Shown here piece by piece: positions 7,737 to 15,949 of a DNA stretch of 55,240 nucleotides. The first letter of the stretch is position 1; each line of letters begins with the position of its first letter. The translations under genes were made by a program, and so were the position numbers. Origin of the DNA: DMER01 sp003451645 (lineage in GTDB: Bacteria > Pseudomonadota > Alphaproteobacteria > Micropepsales > Micropepsaceae); contig DALYLR010000024.1 in assembly GCA_031976175.1 (NCBI GenBank), positions 1-55,240 on the forward strand, read 5' to 3'. The notes beneath the pieces were generated by a model. That model ran no database searches. It worked only from the letters and a program-made list of their open reading frames with translations, and had not been told where the DNA came from.

Positions 7737-9014
7737 ATGGACGCGCGAGGCCTAAACAAGCTGACGGCGAAAGCCGTTGAGGCGAAAAAAGCAGAGGGGT
7801 GGTATTCGGATGGTGGCGGGCTCTACCTTCGGATCGGAAAACAGGGCCGGCGACGCTGGGTTTTCGTGTACCATCCCGACGGAAAGCGCAAGGAACTGGG
7901 CCTGGGTTCGGCGAACGCTGGGGTTGGGATTTCGCTCTCGGATGCGCGTCTCAAGGCGGCGAAGCTGCGGGAGCAGGTCCGTGATGGGGGCAACCCGGCC
8001 ATCGGTAAGCACGCGATCAGGGACGTTCTGGCAAAGGGCGGCGCGGCGCCGGATAGCACGTCTACGGTCCCGACATTCGGTTCGTTTGCCGACGCCTATG
8101 TCGAGAGGATGCGCCCGTCCTGGCGCAACGAGAAGCATGCTGCTCAATGGGCCATGACGTTGACCAAGTACTGTGCGCCGATTCGCGAGATGAGGGTAGA
8201 CGCGATCGGAACCGCCGCTGTCCTCACGATTCTGCAACCGCTCTGGACACGCGTCCCTGAGACCGCTCAGCGGCTTCGCGGACGGATCGAGAACGTCTTG
8301 GACGCAGCGAAAGCGATGGGACACCGGAAGGAGGAAAACCCGGCGCGTTGGCGGGGTCACCTGGAAAACCTTCTGCCGAAATCAAACACGCTCACCCGTG
8401 GGCATCATGCAGCACTAGATTTCAAGGACGTACCGGCCTTCATGGCCGAGCTGCGGAAGCAGAAGGGGATCGGCGCTATGGCGCTTGAGGTCACGATCCT
8501 GACAGCGGTGCGGACAGGGGAGTCGATTGGGGCGAGGTGGGAGGAGTTTGACCTGGATCGTGGCGAGTGGACCATCCCTGCGGAGAGGATGAAGTCTGGC
8601 AAGGCCCATCGGGTTCCGTTAACGGGCCGTGCGCTGGAAATTGTCTGTGAGCTGGGGCGGATCAGGTTGGGCCCTCACGTCTTTCCCGGTCTGGGCAGGC
8701 GCCCGCTGTCCAACATGGCCATGGCCAAGGTCCTCCAGCGGATGGGTCAGAACGAAATCACGGTACACGGTTTCCGTTCGTCGTTCCGTGATTGGGCGGG
8801 GGAGGTTTCTAACTTCCCCCGCGAAGTGTGTGAAATGGCGATGGCCCATGCGATCGAAAACAAGGCGGAGGCCGCCTACCGCAGGGGCGATCTCTTTGAG
8901 AAGCGACGCCTGCTGATGGCCGATTGGAACGCGTATTGCCAACGCGAACCTACCGACCAGGCTACGCAGTCGAAGGGCCACGGGTTCGCCGTCCCGGATC
9001 GCGAGGCCGCCTGA
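7737..9014 (+). CDS. P4-type tyrosine recombinase (integrase)
   Basis: A 425-residue site-specific recombinase. The N terminus (LTAKAVEAKKAEGWYSDGGG) is the DUF4102 arm-binding domain of P4-family integrases. The catalytic domain is intact: Arg in LTAVRTGE, the HGFRSSFRDW box (H-x-x-R), His in MAMAHAIENK and the nucleophile Tyr in EAAYRR. The ATG at 7737 has GAGGAGACGAGG in front and matches the family N terminus; the frame is open further upstream, but without homology. Such enzymes usually integrate islands at tRNA 3' ends, and no tRNA is visible here. It marks the likely left edge of an integrated element running rightward. Confidence 0.92.
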   Translation: MDARGLNKLTAKAVEAKKAEGWYSDGGGLYLRIGKQGRRRWVFVYHPDGKRKELGLGSANAGVGISLSDARLKAAKLREQVRDGGNPAIGKHAIRDVLAKGGAAPDSTSTVPTFGSFADAYVERMRPSWRNEKHAAQWAMTLTKYCAPIREMRVDAIGTAAVLTILQPLWTRVPETAQRLRGRIENVLDAAKAMGHRKEENPARWRGHLENLLPKSNTLTRGHHAALDFKDVPAFMAELRKQKGIGAMALEVTILTAVRTGESIGARWEEFDLDRGEWTIPAERMKSGKAHRVPLTGRALEIVCELGRIRLGPHVFPGLGRRPLSNMAMAKVLQRMGQNEITVHGFRSSFRDWAGEVSNFPREVCEMAMAHAIENKAEAAYRRGDLFEKRRLLMADWNAYCQREPTDQATQSKGHGFAVPDREAA

Positions 9015-9126
9015 TGTCGGATTGTCGGGCAATTTTGGAAAAAATGGTCCAGAGCGAGCTATATTAGCGACGGAAAAGCAGCAGCGGGCTCGCGCGGTCG
9101 TGGGCGTAACGAATGAGGGAAGGCAC

Positions 9127-9342
9127 TTGAAACACAACGACGAAATTCAACCCCAGGCACTGTCGATCTTAGACACGGCGAGGTCCCTGTCGATCGGCAA
9201 ATCCTCGGTTTATAACTTGATCAAGAAGGGCAAACTGCCGCTCTTCAAGATCGGCGCGCGCAGCGTCATCCGCCGGGAGGACATCAACGCGTTCTTGGCT
9301 GGCGGGTGTAAAGCGGAGCGCAAAGATAACCGGGCGGCCTAA
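9127..9342 (+). CDS. excisionase-like helix-turn-helix protein
   Basis: A 71-residue protein made of one winged HTH of the excisionase/HTH_17 type: ALSILDTARSLSIGKSSVYNLIKKGKLPLFKIGARSVIRREDINAFL. Such proteins bend att-site DNA or regulate the integrase. The TTG at 9127 is preferred because AGGGAAGG precedes it; a further in-frame TTG at 9022 would add 35 residues without a ribosome site. It lies directly after the integrase. Confidence 0.7.
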   Translation: MKHNDEIQPQALSILDTARSLSIGKSSVYNLIKKGKLPLFKIGARSVIRREDINAFLAGGCKAERKDNRAA

Positions 9343-9454
9343 CTAGCCCCCCTCCCGGCTAGCTTGAGGCGGCAGGCTTAAGTTCCGCCCAAGCGTGCGG
9401 AAATTCGGAGACAGTTTGTTCTGTGCCCTGATACCGGGCTACTTTGCGATTTGA

Positions 9455-9862
9455 TCAAATCAAAATCGCCGATGCGACTGCTACAATCCCAATCCGAAAC
9501 AGCACGCCGGTCCAGACGTTGTAGCCGTCGAAGTAAGGCGCGAGGTCTGGGGGAACCGGCATCGGCTTAACAGCGGAGACATTCGCGCTGCCGGTGTTTC
9601 CGACCGGCACCCATCCGAAGACATAACCTGGGATGGCCGCGACCAGCCTCAGGATTTGCCCTCGTGTCTCCGGGCCGTTTTGGGCGGCGCGGGCCAGCGC
9701 TAACATCCGCCAGTGAGTCGCCAGATGGGGTAAGAGAAATCGTTGGCCCAGAATGTGGGCGCGTTCCAGGTGCGTGATCGCGGCTGCGATATCGCCCGCG
9801 TGTTCGGCCTCATGGGAGGCGGCCATTTCAACTTTGTACTGGTCGTACGCGGTTGCGGCCAT
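9455..9862 (-). CDS. DUF3703 family protein
   Basis: A 135-residue protein with the DUF3703 pattern: an N-terminal helix pair (DQYKVEMAASHEAEHAGDIAAAITHLERAHILGQ), HWRMLALAR, and the typical VPVGNTGSANVSAVKPMPVPPDL near the C terminus, followed by a hydrophobic tail. Members often sit beside metal-resistance genes, and copper genes begin 1.4 kb away. The ATG at 9862 has GGAGGAG six bases upstream, which fixes the start over longer in-frame options. Biochemical role unknown. Confidence 0.8.
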   Translation of the reverse strand: MAATAYDQYKVEMAASHEAEHAGDIAAAITHLERAHILGQRFLLPHLATHWRMLALARAAQNGPETRGQILRLVAAIPGYVFGWVPVGNTGSANVSAVKPMPVPPDLAPYFDGYNVWTGVLFRIGIVAVASAILI

Positions 9863-10114
9863 GTGCGTCTCCTCCATCGGCGTCGGCGTCGATGAATGAC
9901 ATTTACCACCAAGATGCGGGGCGGTCTTGAACTGTTCACCTGGGGGCGTGCTCTGGCCAGTCATGAAGTCCGCCTCGAGGCCGTCGAGATGCCTGCTGTC
10001 ACTCCGCGCGCGCCGCCGATGGTGCTGATAATGTCAGATACCGGATAGATTGACGCAACCCGCCAGATCGCCCTAAGGCTCATCGCTGTCTTTTGGACTT
10101 CAGGAGGCGCGCAG

Positions 10115-10896
10115 ATGGCGGCTCGGGCGGAGAGCAAGTTGCTTCAACGGCCAGGTGTAACAATCGAGGCACTGGTCGAAGGTCAAGGCCCCCTGATCGT
10201 GATGATCCCATCGCTCGGACGCCTGGCGGAGGATTTCAACGATCTCTCCGCTCGGCTCATCGCAGAGGGATTCCGGACCGCGCGCGTCCAACCGCGCGGC
10301 ATCGGCGATAGCACTGGCCCCATGGACGGCCAGACCGTGTTCTCCCTGGCCGACGACACCGCCGCCGTGATTGAGGGCCTGGGAGGCAAAGCCATCATCA
10401 TCGGTCACGCATTCGGCCAGCGTCAGGCGCGCGCCAGGCCCGAACTGGTGATCGCCGTCGTCGCGATCGCCGCCGGTGGCAAGGGCCCAATCCCTGACGG
10501 CTGCGGACGGCCCTGTTCAATTGCTTCAACTTGAGTCTGCCGCCCGACAAACACCTCGACTTTGTCCGCGAGGCGTTCTTCGCGCCCGGCAATGATCCTG
10601 CCGTCTGGCGAGGAGGGTGGTACCCGGAGGTCGCCCGCATGCAGAGCGCGGCGACGCAAGGCATGCCATTGCCGTCCTGGTCGGGCGGCGGACGTGCTCC
10701 GATCATGGTCGTTCAAGGGAAGCAAGACGCTGTAGCGCCGCCGGAAAACGCCCTGCTCTTGAAGGAGGAGTTCGGAGACCGGATCACGTTAGTGGAGATC
10801 GATGGCGCGGGCCACGCCATTCTGCCCGAGCAGCCGCGAGCAGTCGCGGACGCGGTGTCCTGGTTCACGAAGAAAGTCTACGGGAAGATACAATGA
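10115..10896 (+). pseudogene. alpha/beta hydrolase, frameshifted
   Basis: Two consecutive frames together make one alpha/beta hydrolase. The first (10115-10534) carries VIMIPSLGR, VQPRGIGDS and the elbow region GHAFGQ. The second (10531-10896) carries APIMVVQGKQDAVAPPENA and AGHAILPEQP, the C-terminal Asp/His region. The frame changes around 10495-10530. The elbow has Ala where Ser is normal, and the helix after it looks several residues short, so the gene seems decayed beyond a single frameshift. CAGGAGG lies at a good distance before the ATG. Confidence 0.8.
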
Positions 10897-11211
10897 GCCA
10901 CGTCGTGGCAGCCCGAATTTCTCGTGTCCGTGATTGGGGCCCGGCCTCGATCATCTCACGCCATGCGGCGTCGCGCTGACATCGCTGGATCGGCGCCTCG
11001 CCCGCGACCACCAGAATACGTTTATTGTTATAAAGGTGGGGTTTGACGGGCATCTGGTGGTCAACCTCCAAGCAAACGGAGGCGTTTGGCGGGTCCTACC
11101 CCGCTAGGCCGCTGTTCGTCGGGTTGTTTGGGGACTCTTCAGGACGTTGAAAGGGGCGATTGGGGATGTCTAGCACCCTATGTGTCGGGCAGGATCGGGC
11201 AAAATGGGGTC
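10897..11211. other. intergenic stretch with possible HNH remnant
   Basis: No intact gene is seen. On the minus strand, the frame ending in the hydrolase 3' end (10865-11071) contains VCLEVDHQMPVKPHLYNN and VAGEAPIQRCQRDAAW. This vaguely resembles the core of an HNH nuclease with Cys pairs. It is closed by a TAG just upstream, so at most it is a fragment. Confidence 0.3.
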
Positions 11212-11244
11212 TTGACCTTCCCACATTGGAAGGAAGGAATATGA
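11212..11244 (+). promoter_or_regulatory. CueR-type copper promoter before the cop operon
   Basis: A -35 TTGACC (11212-11217) overlaps a perfect dyad CCTTCC-CACATT-GGAAGG (11216-11233). AT-rich sequence follows at 11238-11244, where a -10 would lie with the long 19-20 base spacer typical of MerR-family promoters. It stands about 30 bases before the first cop gene. Confidence 0.75.
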
Positions 11245-11276
11245 CCCGTGTCGTGGAATGAGCGTCAAAAGAACCG

Positions 11277-11678
11277 ATGAAAAATTTGGCTTCCATCCTG
11301 TTGTTCCTGTTTGTCGCGAACTTTGTGTTCGCGGCGATCGGGCCACACTGCGCGATTGGGACGCCGGCGCCGGCAGCTTTGTCGGCGGCGATCCACGACG
11401 GCGCGACGCATGAACACGGCGATGATCACCCCAATGTTCCGGCCAAATCGCCGGGGAAGGGCGAACATTGCGCGAGCATGGAGCTGGCCACCGCTTTGTC
11501 GGGCGTCAAAATTCCTGGCGGCCCATCGATCGAAACCAAGGTCGTTTGGGCTGCGGCGAAATTCGATACGGCGGTGGCGCCACCATCGCCATCGCCCCTA
11601 AGCGGTCTGCCGCCGCCGCCTCTCATCGCCGCCGATTTCGCGATGGTCCATGCCCGGACGGGCCGGCTCCTGATCTAA
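11277..11678 (+). CDS. small secreted His-rich protein of the copper operon
   Basis: A 133-residue protein with an N-terminal Sec signal (MKNLASILLFLFVANFVFA) and a His-containing stretch (HDGATHEHGDDHPN) near residues 40-53. The C-terminal part is Pro-rich. It resembles small uncharacterised proteins that precede copABCD-type genes. Binding of copper in the periplasm is inferred from His content and position directly behind a CueR-type promoter. It is first of an operon running to 15871. Confidence 0.6.
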   Translation: MKNLASILLFLFVANFVFAAIGPHCAIGTPAPAALSAAIHDGATHEHGDDHPNVPAKSPGKGEHCASMELATALSGVKIPGGPSIETKVVWAAAKFDTAVAPPSPSPLSGLPPPPLIAADFAMVHARTGRLLI

Positions 11679-11746
11679 ATCCTCCATAGAGATGTCGTTG
11701 CCTTGCCGGTTCCGGCGAGGACCTTTGACTTTTCTGGGAGTACGAA

Positions 11747-13462
11747 ATGGTCCCGCTATCCAATGCTTCAATCTTACACGCCTTCTGGCTCCGGCACCTG
11801 CTGCTTGTGCTCGTAGGCTTGGCGGGCTTTGCAGGCGTTCCGCCCTCCGATGCCGCCACCTACCAATTGACGATCGAAAAGGCGCCCGTCCGCGTCCATG
11901 GAAAACTGGTCGAGAAGCTTACCATAAACGGGGGCGTCCCGGGGCCGGTCCTGCGATTCAAGGAAGGCGAGCAAGCCACGATCACCGTTACGAACAAGAC
12001 AAACGAAGACTCGTCAGTTCATTGGCACGGGATACTTTTGCCCGGAATCATGGACGGCTCGCCGGGGTTCAACGGCTTCCAGGGGATCAAACCCGGCCAG
12101 TCCTATACCTACAGCTTTAACATCCGGCAGAGCGGGACCTATTGGTACCATAGCCATTCCGGTACGCAGGACCAAAGCGTTCTCGGCGCGCTAATCATCG
12201 ATCCCATCAAGCCGCATCCGGTCGCTTTCGACCGTGAGTATGTCTTGTTGTTCGGGGACGCGACGCCAGAGGACTCCGACCGCGTCTTACGCAATCTCAA
12301 AGCCGACCCCGGTTTCTACAATTACAATAAGCGCACGATCGTCGACTTCTTTCGCGATGCGGGGCGCGACGGATTTGGCGCCGCCCTCAAGGATCGCCTT
12401 GACTGGGGCGACATGCGGATGGACCCGACCGATCTAGCGGACGTCACAGGCTATGCGTTTCAGGTCAACGGAAAGGAGCCAAAGGACAACGAAACGCTGA
12501 TCTTCAAGAAGGGCGAGCGCGTCAGACTGCGGTTGATCAACGGTTCGGCCATGAGCTTCTTCGACGTCCGCATCCCTGGCCTGAAGATGTTGGTCGTGGC
12601 GGCGGACGGAAATGACGTTAATCCCATGCCCGTCGACGAAATCCGCATGGGCGTCGCTGAACGCTACGACGTCATCGTCGAGCCCCTTGAGGACATGCCC
12701 TACACCGTCTTCGCTGAATCCCTCGACCGCCGGGGTTATGCCCGCGCGACGCTGACGACCGCGCCAGGACGGGAGGGACCTATCCCGCCGCCGCGCCCGC
12801 GGACCCTTCTGAATATGGCGGATATGGGCATGAGCATGCCTGGCATGGATCATAGTGACCATGCGGGCCACGACATGAGCGGGGACCCCGGCACGCCTGA
12901 TCGGCCCTTGGGCTGGGCGGCGGGCGCGCCTGCGGGCACGAAGGTGCTGGCCTATCGCGACCTGAAGCGTATCGCACCGAACGGCGATAACCGCCAGCCC
13001 GAGCGTACGATCAAGTTACGGCTCTCCGGCAATATGGAACGTTATATGTGGACGCTGAACGACAAACGGTTCGGCGAGGATGCGCCCATCCGCGTCAAAT
13101 ATGGCGAGCGCGTGCGGTTGACCTTCGTCAATGAAACGATGATGGCGCATCCCGTTCACTTGCACGGCATGTTCTTCGAGCTTGAGAACGGGTCCAAGGA
13201 TCGCCGCCCCATGAAGGACACAGTGACGGTCGCGCCGGGCCAAGAATATTCCGTGGTCCTCACCGCCAAGGAGGTGGGCGCGTGGCCGCTGCACTGCCAT
13301 CTGCTGTACCACATGGTCTCGGGCATGATGACGACCTTTATCGTCGAGCCGCCCGGCGCCGCCACGTCGAGATTGACGCCGGACGGCGCCACATTATCGG
13401 TGCCGATCAATCAGGTTCTTCACGGCCAAACGGGCCATGCCGGTCATGGAGGCCACAAATGA
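11747..13462 (+). CDS. copA: copper-resistance multicopper oxidase CopA/PcoA
   Basis: A 571-residue periplasmic multicopper oxidase that oxidises Cu(I) and sequesters copper. Three cupredoxin domains carry the copper ligands: VHWHG (near 91), WYHSHSG (near 132), HPVHLHG (near 468) and the HCHLLYHM segment (near 512). A Met/His-rich stretch (MADMGMSMPGMDHSDHAGHDMSG, about 363-385) is typical of CopA. The N terminus (WLRHLLLVLVGLAGFAG) is hydrophobic but has no twin-arginine motif, unusual because family members normally use Tat. GGGAG lies before the ATG. It overlaps copB by ATGA. Confidence 0.92.
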   Translation: MVPLSNASILHAFWLRHLLLVLVGLAGFAGVPPSDAATYQLTIEKAPVRVHGKLVEKLTINGGVPGPVLRFKEGEQATITVTNKTNEDSSVHWHGILLPGIMDGSPGFNGFQGIKPGQSYTYSFNIRQSGTYWYHSHSGTQDQSVLGALIIDPIKPHPVAFDREYVLLFGDATPEDSDRVLRNLKADPGFYNYNKRTIVDFFRDAGRDGFGAALKDRLDWGDMRMDPTDLADVTGYAFQVNGKEPKDNETLIFKKGERVRLRLINGSAMSFFDVRIPGLKMLVVAADGNDVNPMPVDEIRMGVAERYDVIVEPLEDMPYTVFAESLDRRGYARATLTTAPGREGPIPPPRPRTLLNMADMGMSMPGMDHSDHAGHDMSGDPGTPDRPLGWAAGAPAGTKVLAYRDLKRIAPNGDNRQPERTIKLRLSGNMERYMWTLNDKRFGEDAPIRVKYGERVRLTFVNETMMAHPVHLHGMFFELENGSKDRRPMKDTVTVAPGQEYSVVLTAKEVGAWPLHCHLLYHMVSGMMTTFIVEPPGAATSRLTPDGATLSVPINQVLHGQTGHAGHGGHK

Positions 13463-14172
13463 GGTGGTTTCTTACCCTGGGCCTCGTTGCCTTGAGCCCA
13501 GTGAGCGGACCGGTTATCGCCGAAGACGCGGCGCCCCATATGGACCATGGGGGGCAGGTCTTCAACATGATCAAGACCGAGGTGGATTACACCGGCGATC
13601 ATGGCAGCGTTTTCAGTTGGGAGGTCGACGGTTGGATCGGCGGGGATCGCGAGCGGGTCTGGCTTCGCAGTGAGGGCGAAATCGAGGATGGCGACGTCCA
13701 CGATGCAGAAGCGCAGATTTACTATGGCTGGAACGTTGATCCCTTTTGGGACGCGCTGATCGGCGTACGGCAAGATTTCGAGCCCGACAGCAAAACCTAT
13801 TTGGCGGCTAGCCTCGTCGGTCTTGCGCCATACTTTTTCGAGACCGAAGCGAGCGTGTTTCTGTCGGACGAAGGGGAGGTCTCCGCCCGGTTCAAGCAAT
13901 CGCTCGACATTCTCGTGACGCAGCGGCTGATCCTCGAACCGTATGCCGAAGTCAACGCCTACGCCCAAGACGTTCCCGATCGAGGCATCGGCGCCGGGAT
14001 CAGCGACGTCGAAGTTGGACTTCAGGTCCGCTACGAGTTCGACCGGCAGTTCGCGCCCTATGTGGACCTGGTTTGGGACCGGAAATTGGGCGAGACGGCG
14101 TCGATTGCGCGCGCGGCGGGCGAGGACGTCGAGAGCACGACCGTGCGCGTAGGTCTAAGGGTTTGGTTCTGA
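13459..14172 (+). CDS. copB: copper resistance protein B
   Basis: A 237-residue outer-membrane beta-barrel of the CopB/PcoB family, with an N-terminal signal (MRWFLTLGLVALSPVSGPVIA). After a short HMDHGG segment comes the barrel: FSWEVDGWIGGDRERVWLRSEGE, AEAQIYYGWNVDPFWDALIGVRQDF, FFETEASVFLSDEGEVSARF and a terminal TVRVGLRVWF ending in Phe. The metal-binding linker is much shorter than in PcoB. The start at 13459 overlaps the copA stop (ATGA), implying coupled translation. Confidence 0.9.
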   Translation: MRWFLTLGLVALSPVSGPVIAEDAAPHMDHGGQVFNMIKTEVDYTGDHGSVFSWEVDGWIGGDRERVWLRSEGEIEDGDVHDAEAQIYYGWNVDPFWDALIGVRQDFEPDSKTYLAASLVGLAPYFFETEASVFLSDEGEVSARFKQSLDILVTQRLILEPYAEVNAYAQDVPDRGIGAGISDVEVGLQVRYEFDRQFAPYVDLVWDRKLGETASIARAAGEDVESTTVRVGLRVWF

Positions 14173-14192
14173 CCGGATAGGGGTTTCGCATT

Positions 14193-14219
14193 CCGGGAGG
14201 GGCAGGCGTCCTCTCCCGG
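14193..14219. terminator. intergenic hairpin in the cop operon
   Basis: CCGGGAG/CTCCCGG, 7 bp, with a 13-base loop between copB and the cupredoxin gene. There is no T-run, so it may act as an attenuator or mRNA stabiliser rather than a full terminator. Confidence 0.4.
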
Positions 14220-14265
14220 CAGCGCAAAATGTCAACGACGCCGGCGATTTTTGATGGAGATAACT

Positions 14266-14844
14266 ATGAAGACAATCAACACCATGCTGGTGCTAGCCGC
14301 CGCTGGATTGGCCTTGACCATGTCGCCGGCGATTGCGGCGGGCGGCCATGCCGGCGGTCACGGCGGACACGATATGAAGGCGATGTCGCCTGAAATGAAG
14401 AAAAAACACGACGCGATGGAGGTCAAGCTCAACGACACCTCGGCCTTTGGGGTCAAAGGCGATCCGAAAAAGGCGTCGCGGACCATACGGGTCGAGGCGA
14501 GCGAGATTATGTACAATCTAAAATCCATCGACGTGAAGGTGGGCGAGACGATCAAGTTCGTCCTGGTGAACAAGGGCGAGCAGGCGCATGAATTGACGGT
14601 CGGCGATGCCGCCTATCATGACAATGCACGTCAAATGATGACGATGATGACAGAGATGGGAATGGACCCGTCTTCTCCAGAACACGCGGCGATGCATGCC
14701 GGCGCCGGCAACACGGCTATCGCACAACCCGGACAATCCAAGGAGGTCGTCTGGACGTTTTCTAAGCCCGGGAACTTTGAGTTCTCCTGCAACATGATCG
14801 GCCACTCGGAAGCCGGCATGAAAGGCGCTATCTCAGTCAAATAA
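14266..14844 (+). CDS. periplasmic cupredoxin-like copper protein
   Basis: A 192-residue protein with a signal peptide, then a His-rich stretch (GGHAGGHGGHDMKAMSPEM) and a cupredoxin domain. The domain holds IRVEASEIMYNLKSIDVKVGETIKFVLVNKGEQAHELTVGD and ends with FEFSCNMIGHSEAGMKGAISV, giving the His...Cys...His...Met ligand set of a type-1 copper site. A Met-rich loop (MMTMMTEMGM) lies in between. The ATG at 14266 has GGAG six bases upstream. It probably shuttles periplasmic copper alongside CopA. Confidence 0.85.
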   Translation: MKTINTMLVLAAAGLALTMSPAIAAGGHAGGHGGHDMKAMSPEMKKKHDAMEVKLNDTSAFGVKGDPKKASRTIRVEASEIMYNLKSIDVKVGETIKFVLVNKGEQAHELTVGDAAYHDNARQMMTMMTEMGMDPSSPEHAAMHAGAGNTAIAQPGQSKEVVWTFSKPGNFEFSCNMIGHSEAGMKGAISVK

Positions 14845-14902
14845 AAACCACGACGCCAGCGCCGGCCGCTGGGCAGTAACAGGTGCATCAGAGGAGGAAC
14901 GC

Positions 14903-15364
14903 ATGAGAAGGGTTTCCATGGCGCTCGTCATGTTGGCGACGATTGCCGCTCCGGCGGCGGCGGACGACCGAAGCGACGTTGCGGCGGTCTTGATGAAGTA
15001 CCAAAAGGCGATCGAGCGTTTGGACGCAGAAGGGGCGTCGCCGCTCTTCGCACGCGACTCGCGCATCTTGGAGCAAGGCGGCGACGAGGGCGACTGGAGC
15101 AACTACCTAACCCATCACCTCAAGCTGGAGTTCGACGAGTTCTCGGCCTTTAAGTTCTCCGGCTATACGGTCGATATTACGATCCATGGCGATCTTGCCG
15201 TGGCATCCGAACGATACCGGTACGATCTCGTTCTGAAGAAGGACGGCTCGAAAGTCCCGCGCCTTGGCGTTGCGTCCGCCGTGCTGAAGCGCACGCCGGA
15301 GGGGTGGAAAATCATTCAGCATCACTCTTCGTCCCGCAAACCGCCTGAGCCAGCCAAACCTTAA
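14903..15364 (+). CDS. secreted NTF2-like (SnoaL/DUF4440) protein
   Basis: A 153-residue protein with a signal peptide (cleavage near AAPAAADD). The cone-shaped NTF2-like fold is suggested by VAAVLMKYQKAIERLDAEGASPLFARDSRILEQGG, DITIHGDLAVASERYRYDLVLK and a terminal GWKIIQHHSSSR. The C-terminal HHSSSR pattern recurs in DUF4440 proteins found in copper clusters. No catalytic role can be given. A GAGGAGG ribosome site precedes the ATG. Confidence 0.75.
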   Translation: MRRVSMALVMLATIAAPAAADDRSDVAAVLMKYQKAIERLDAEGASPLFARDSRILEQGGDEGDWSNYLTHHLKLEFDEFSAFKFSGYTVDITIHGDLAVASERYRYDLVLKKDGSKVPRLGVASAVLKRTPEGWKIIQHHSSSRKPPEPAKP

Positions 15365-15376
15365 GGCCAATAGCCG

Positions 15377-15871
15377 ATGACCGGACAGTTGAGCGTGACG
15401 CGGCGGTGGCTTGCCGGTGGGGCGGGCGTCGCCATTCTTGCCGCTGGCGGCTTTGTGTGGTTTAGCGGTGCGACCGCCTCGCCGGCGATAGAGGTCTTCA
15501 AGTCCGCGACATGCGATTGCTGCGCCGCATGGGTGAAGCACATACAGGACCAAGGGTTCCGTACCCAGGTCGTGGTCCTGGACGATGATGCACTGGCGGC
15601 GAAAAAGCGCTCGCTGGGCGTCCCCGACGCGCTGACGTCATGCCATACGTCGATCCTCGGGGCTTATGTGCTTGAGGGTCACGTGCCCGCCTCGGCGATA
15701 CGCCGATTGCTTACGGAGCAGCCATCCGCCCTCGGTCTTGCCGTGCCTGGTATGCCGCTGGGATCGCCCGGCATGGAGGTGCCCGGCCAACCTAACGACC
15801 CATATGATGTTCTTTTGGTTGGCAAAGATGGCGCGACCCAAGTGTTCGAACGCGTAACCGGCGCAACCTGA
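15377..15871 (+). CDS. DUF411 metal-binding protein
   Basis: A 164-residue protein with an N-terminal hydrophobic anchor or signal (LAGGAGVAILAAGGFVWF) and a DUF411 domain. It contains the SATCDCCAAWVKHI metal site with a Cys pair near residues 44-47, LTSCHTSILGAYVLEGHVPASAI and a PGMPLGSPGME loop. DUF411/CopG proteins are periplasmic copper-handling proteins in cop operons. It is last in the operon from 11277, and a separate copper promoter follows. Confidence 0.88.
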   Translation: MTGQLSVTRRWLAGGAGVAILAAGGFVWFSGATASPAIEVFKSATCDCCAAWVKHIQDQGFRTQVVVLDDDALAAKKRSLGVPDALTSCHTSILGAYVLEGHVPASAIRRLLTEQPSALGLAVPGMPLGSPGMEVPGQPNDPYDVLLVGKDGATQVFERVTGAT

Positions 15872-15893
15872 CATCGGCATAGCGGATGGGGCC

Positions 15894-15925
15894 TTGACCT
15901 TCCCATGGTGGGAAACCCCACTTGA
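15894..15925 (+). promoter_or_regulatory. CueR-type copper promoter before the P-type ATPase
   Basis: TTGACC (15894-15899) runs into a perfect dyad TTCCCA-TGG-TGGGAA (15900-15914). The layout matches the promoter at 11212. No good -10 hexamer is visible at 19-20 bases, so the exact start is uncertain. Confidence 0.65.
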
Positions 15926-15949
15926 AGTGAGTTCCAAGAGGTACTCGCG

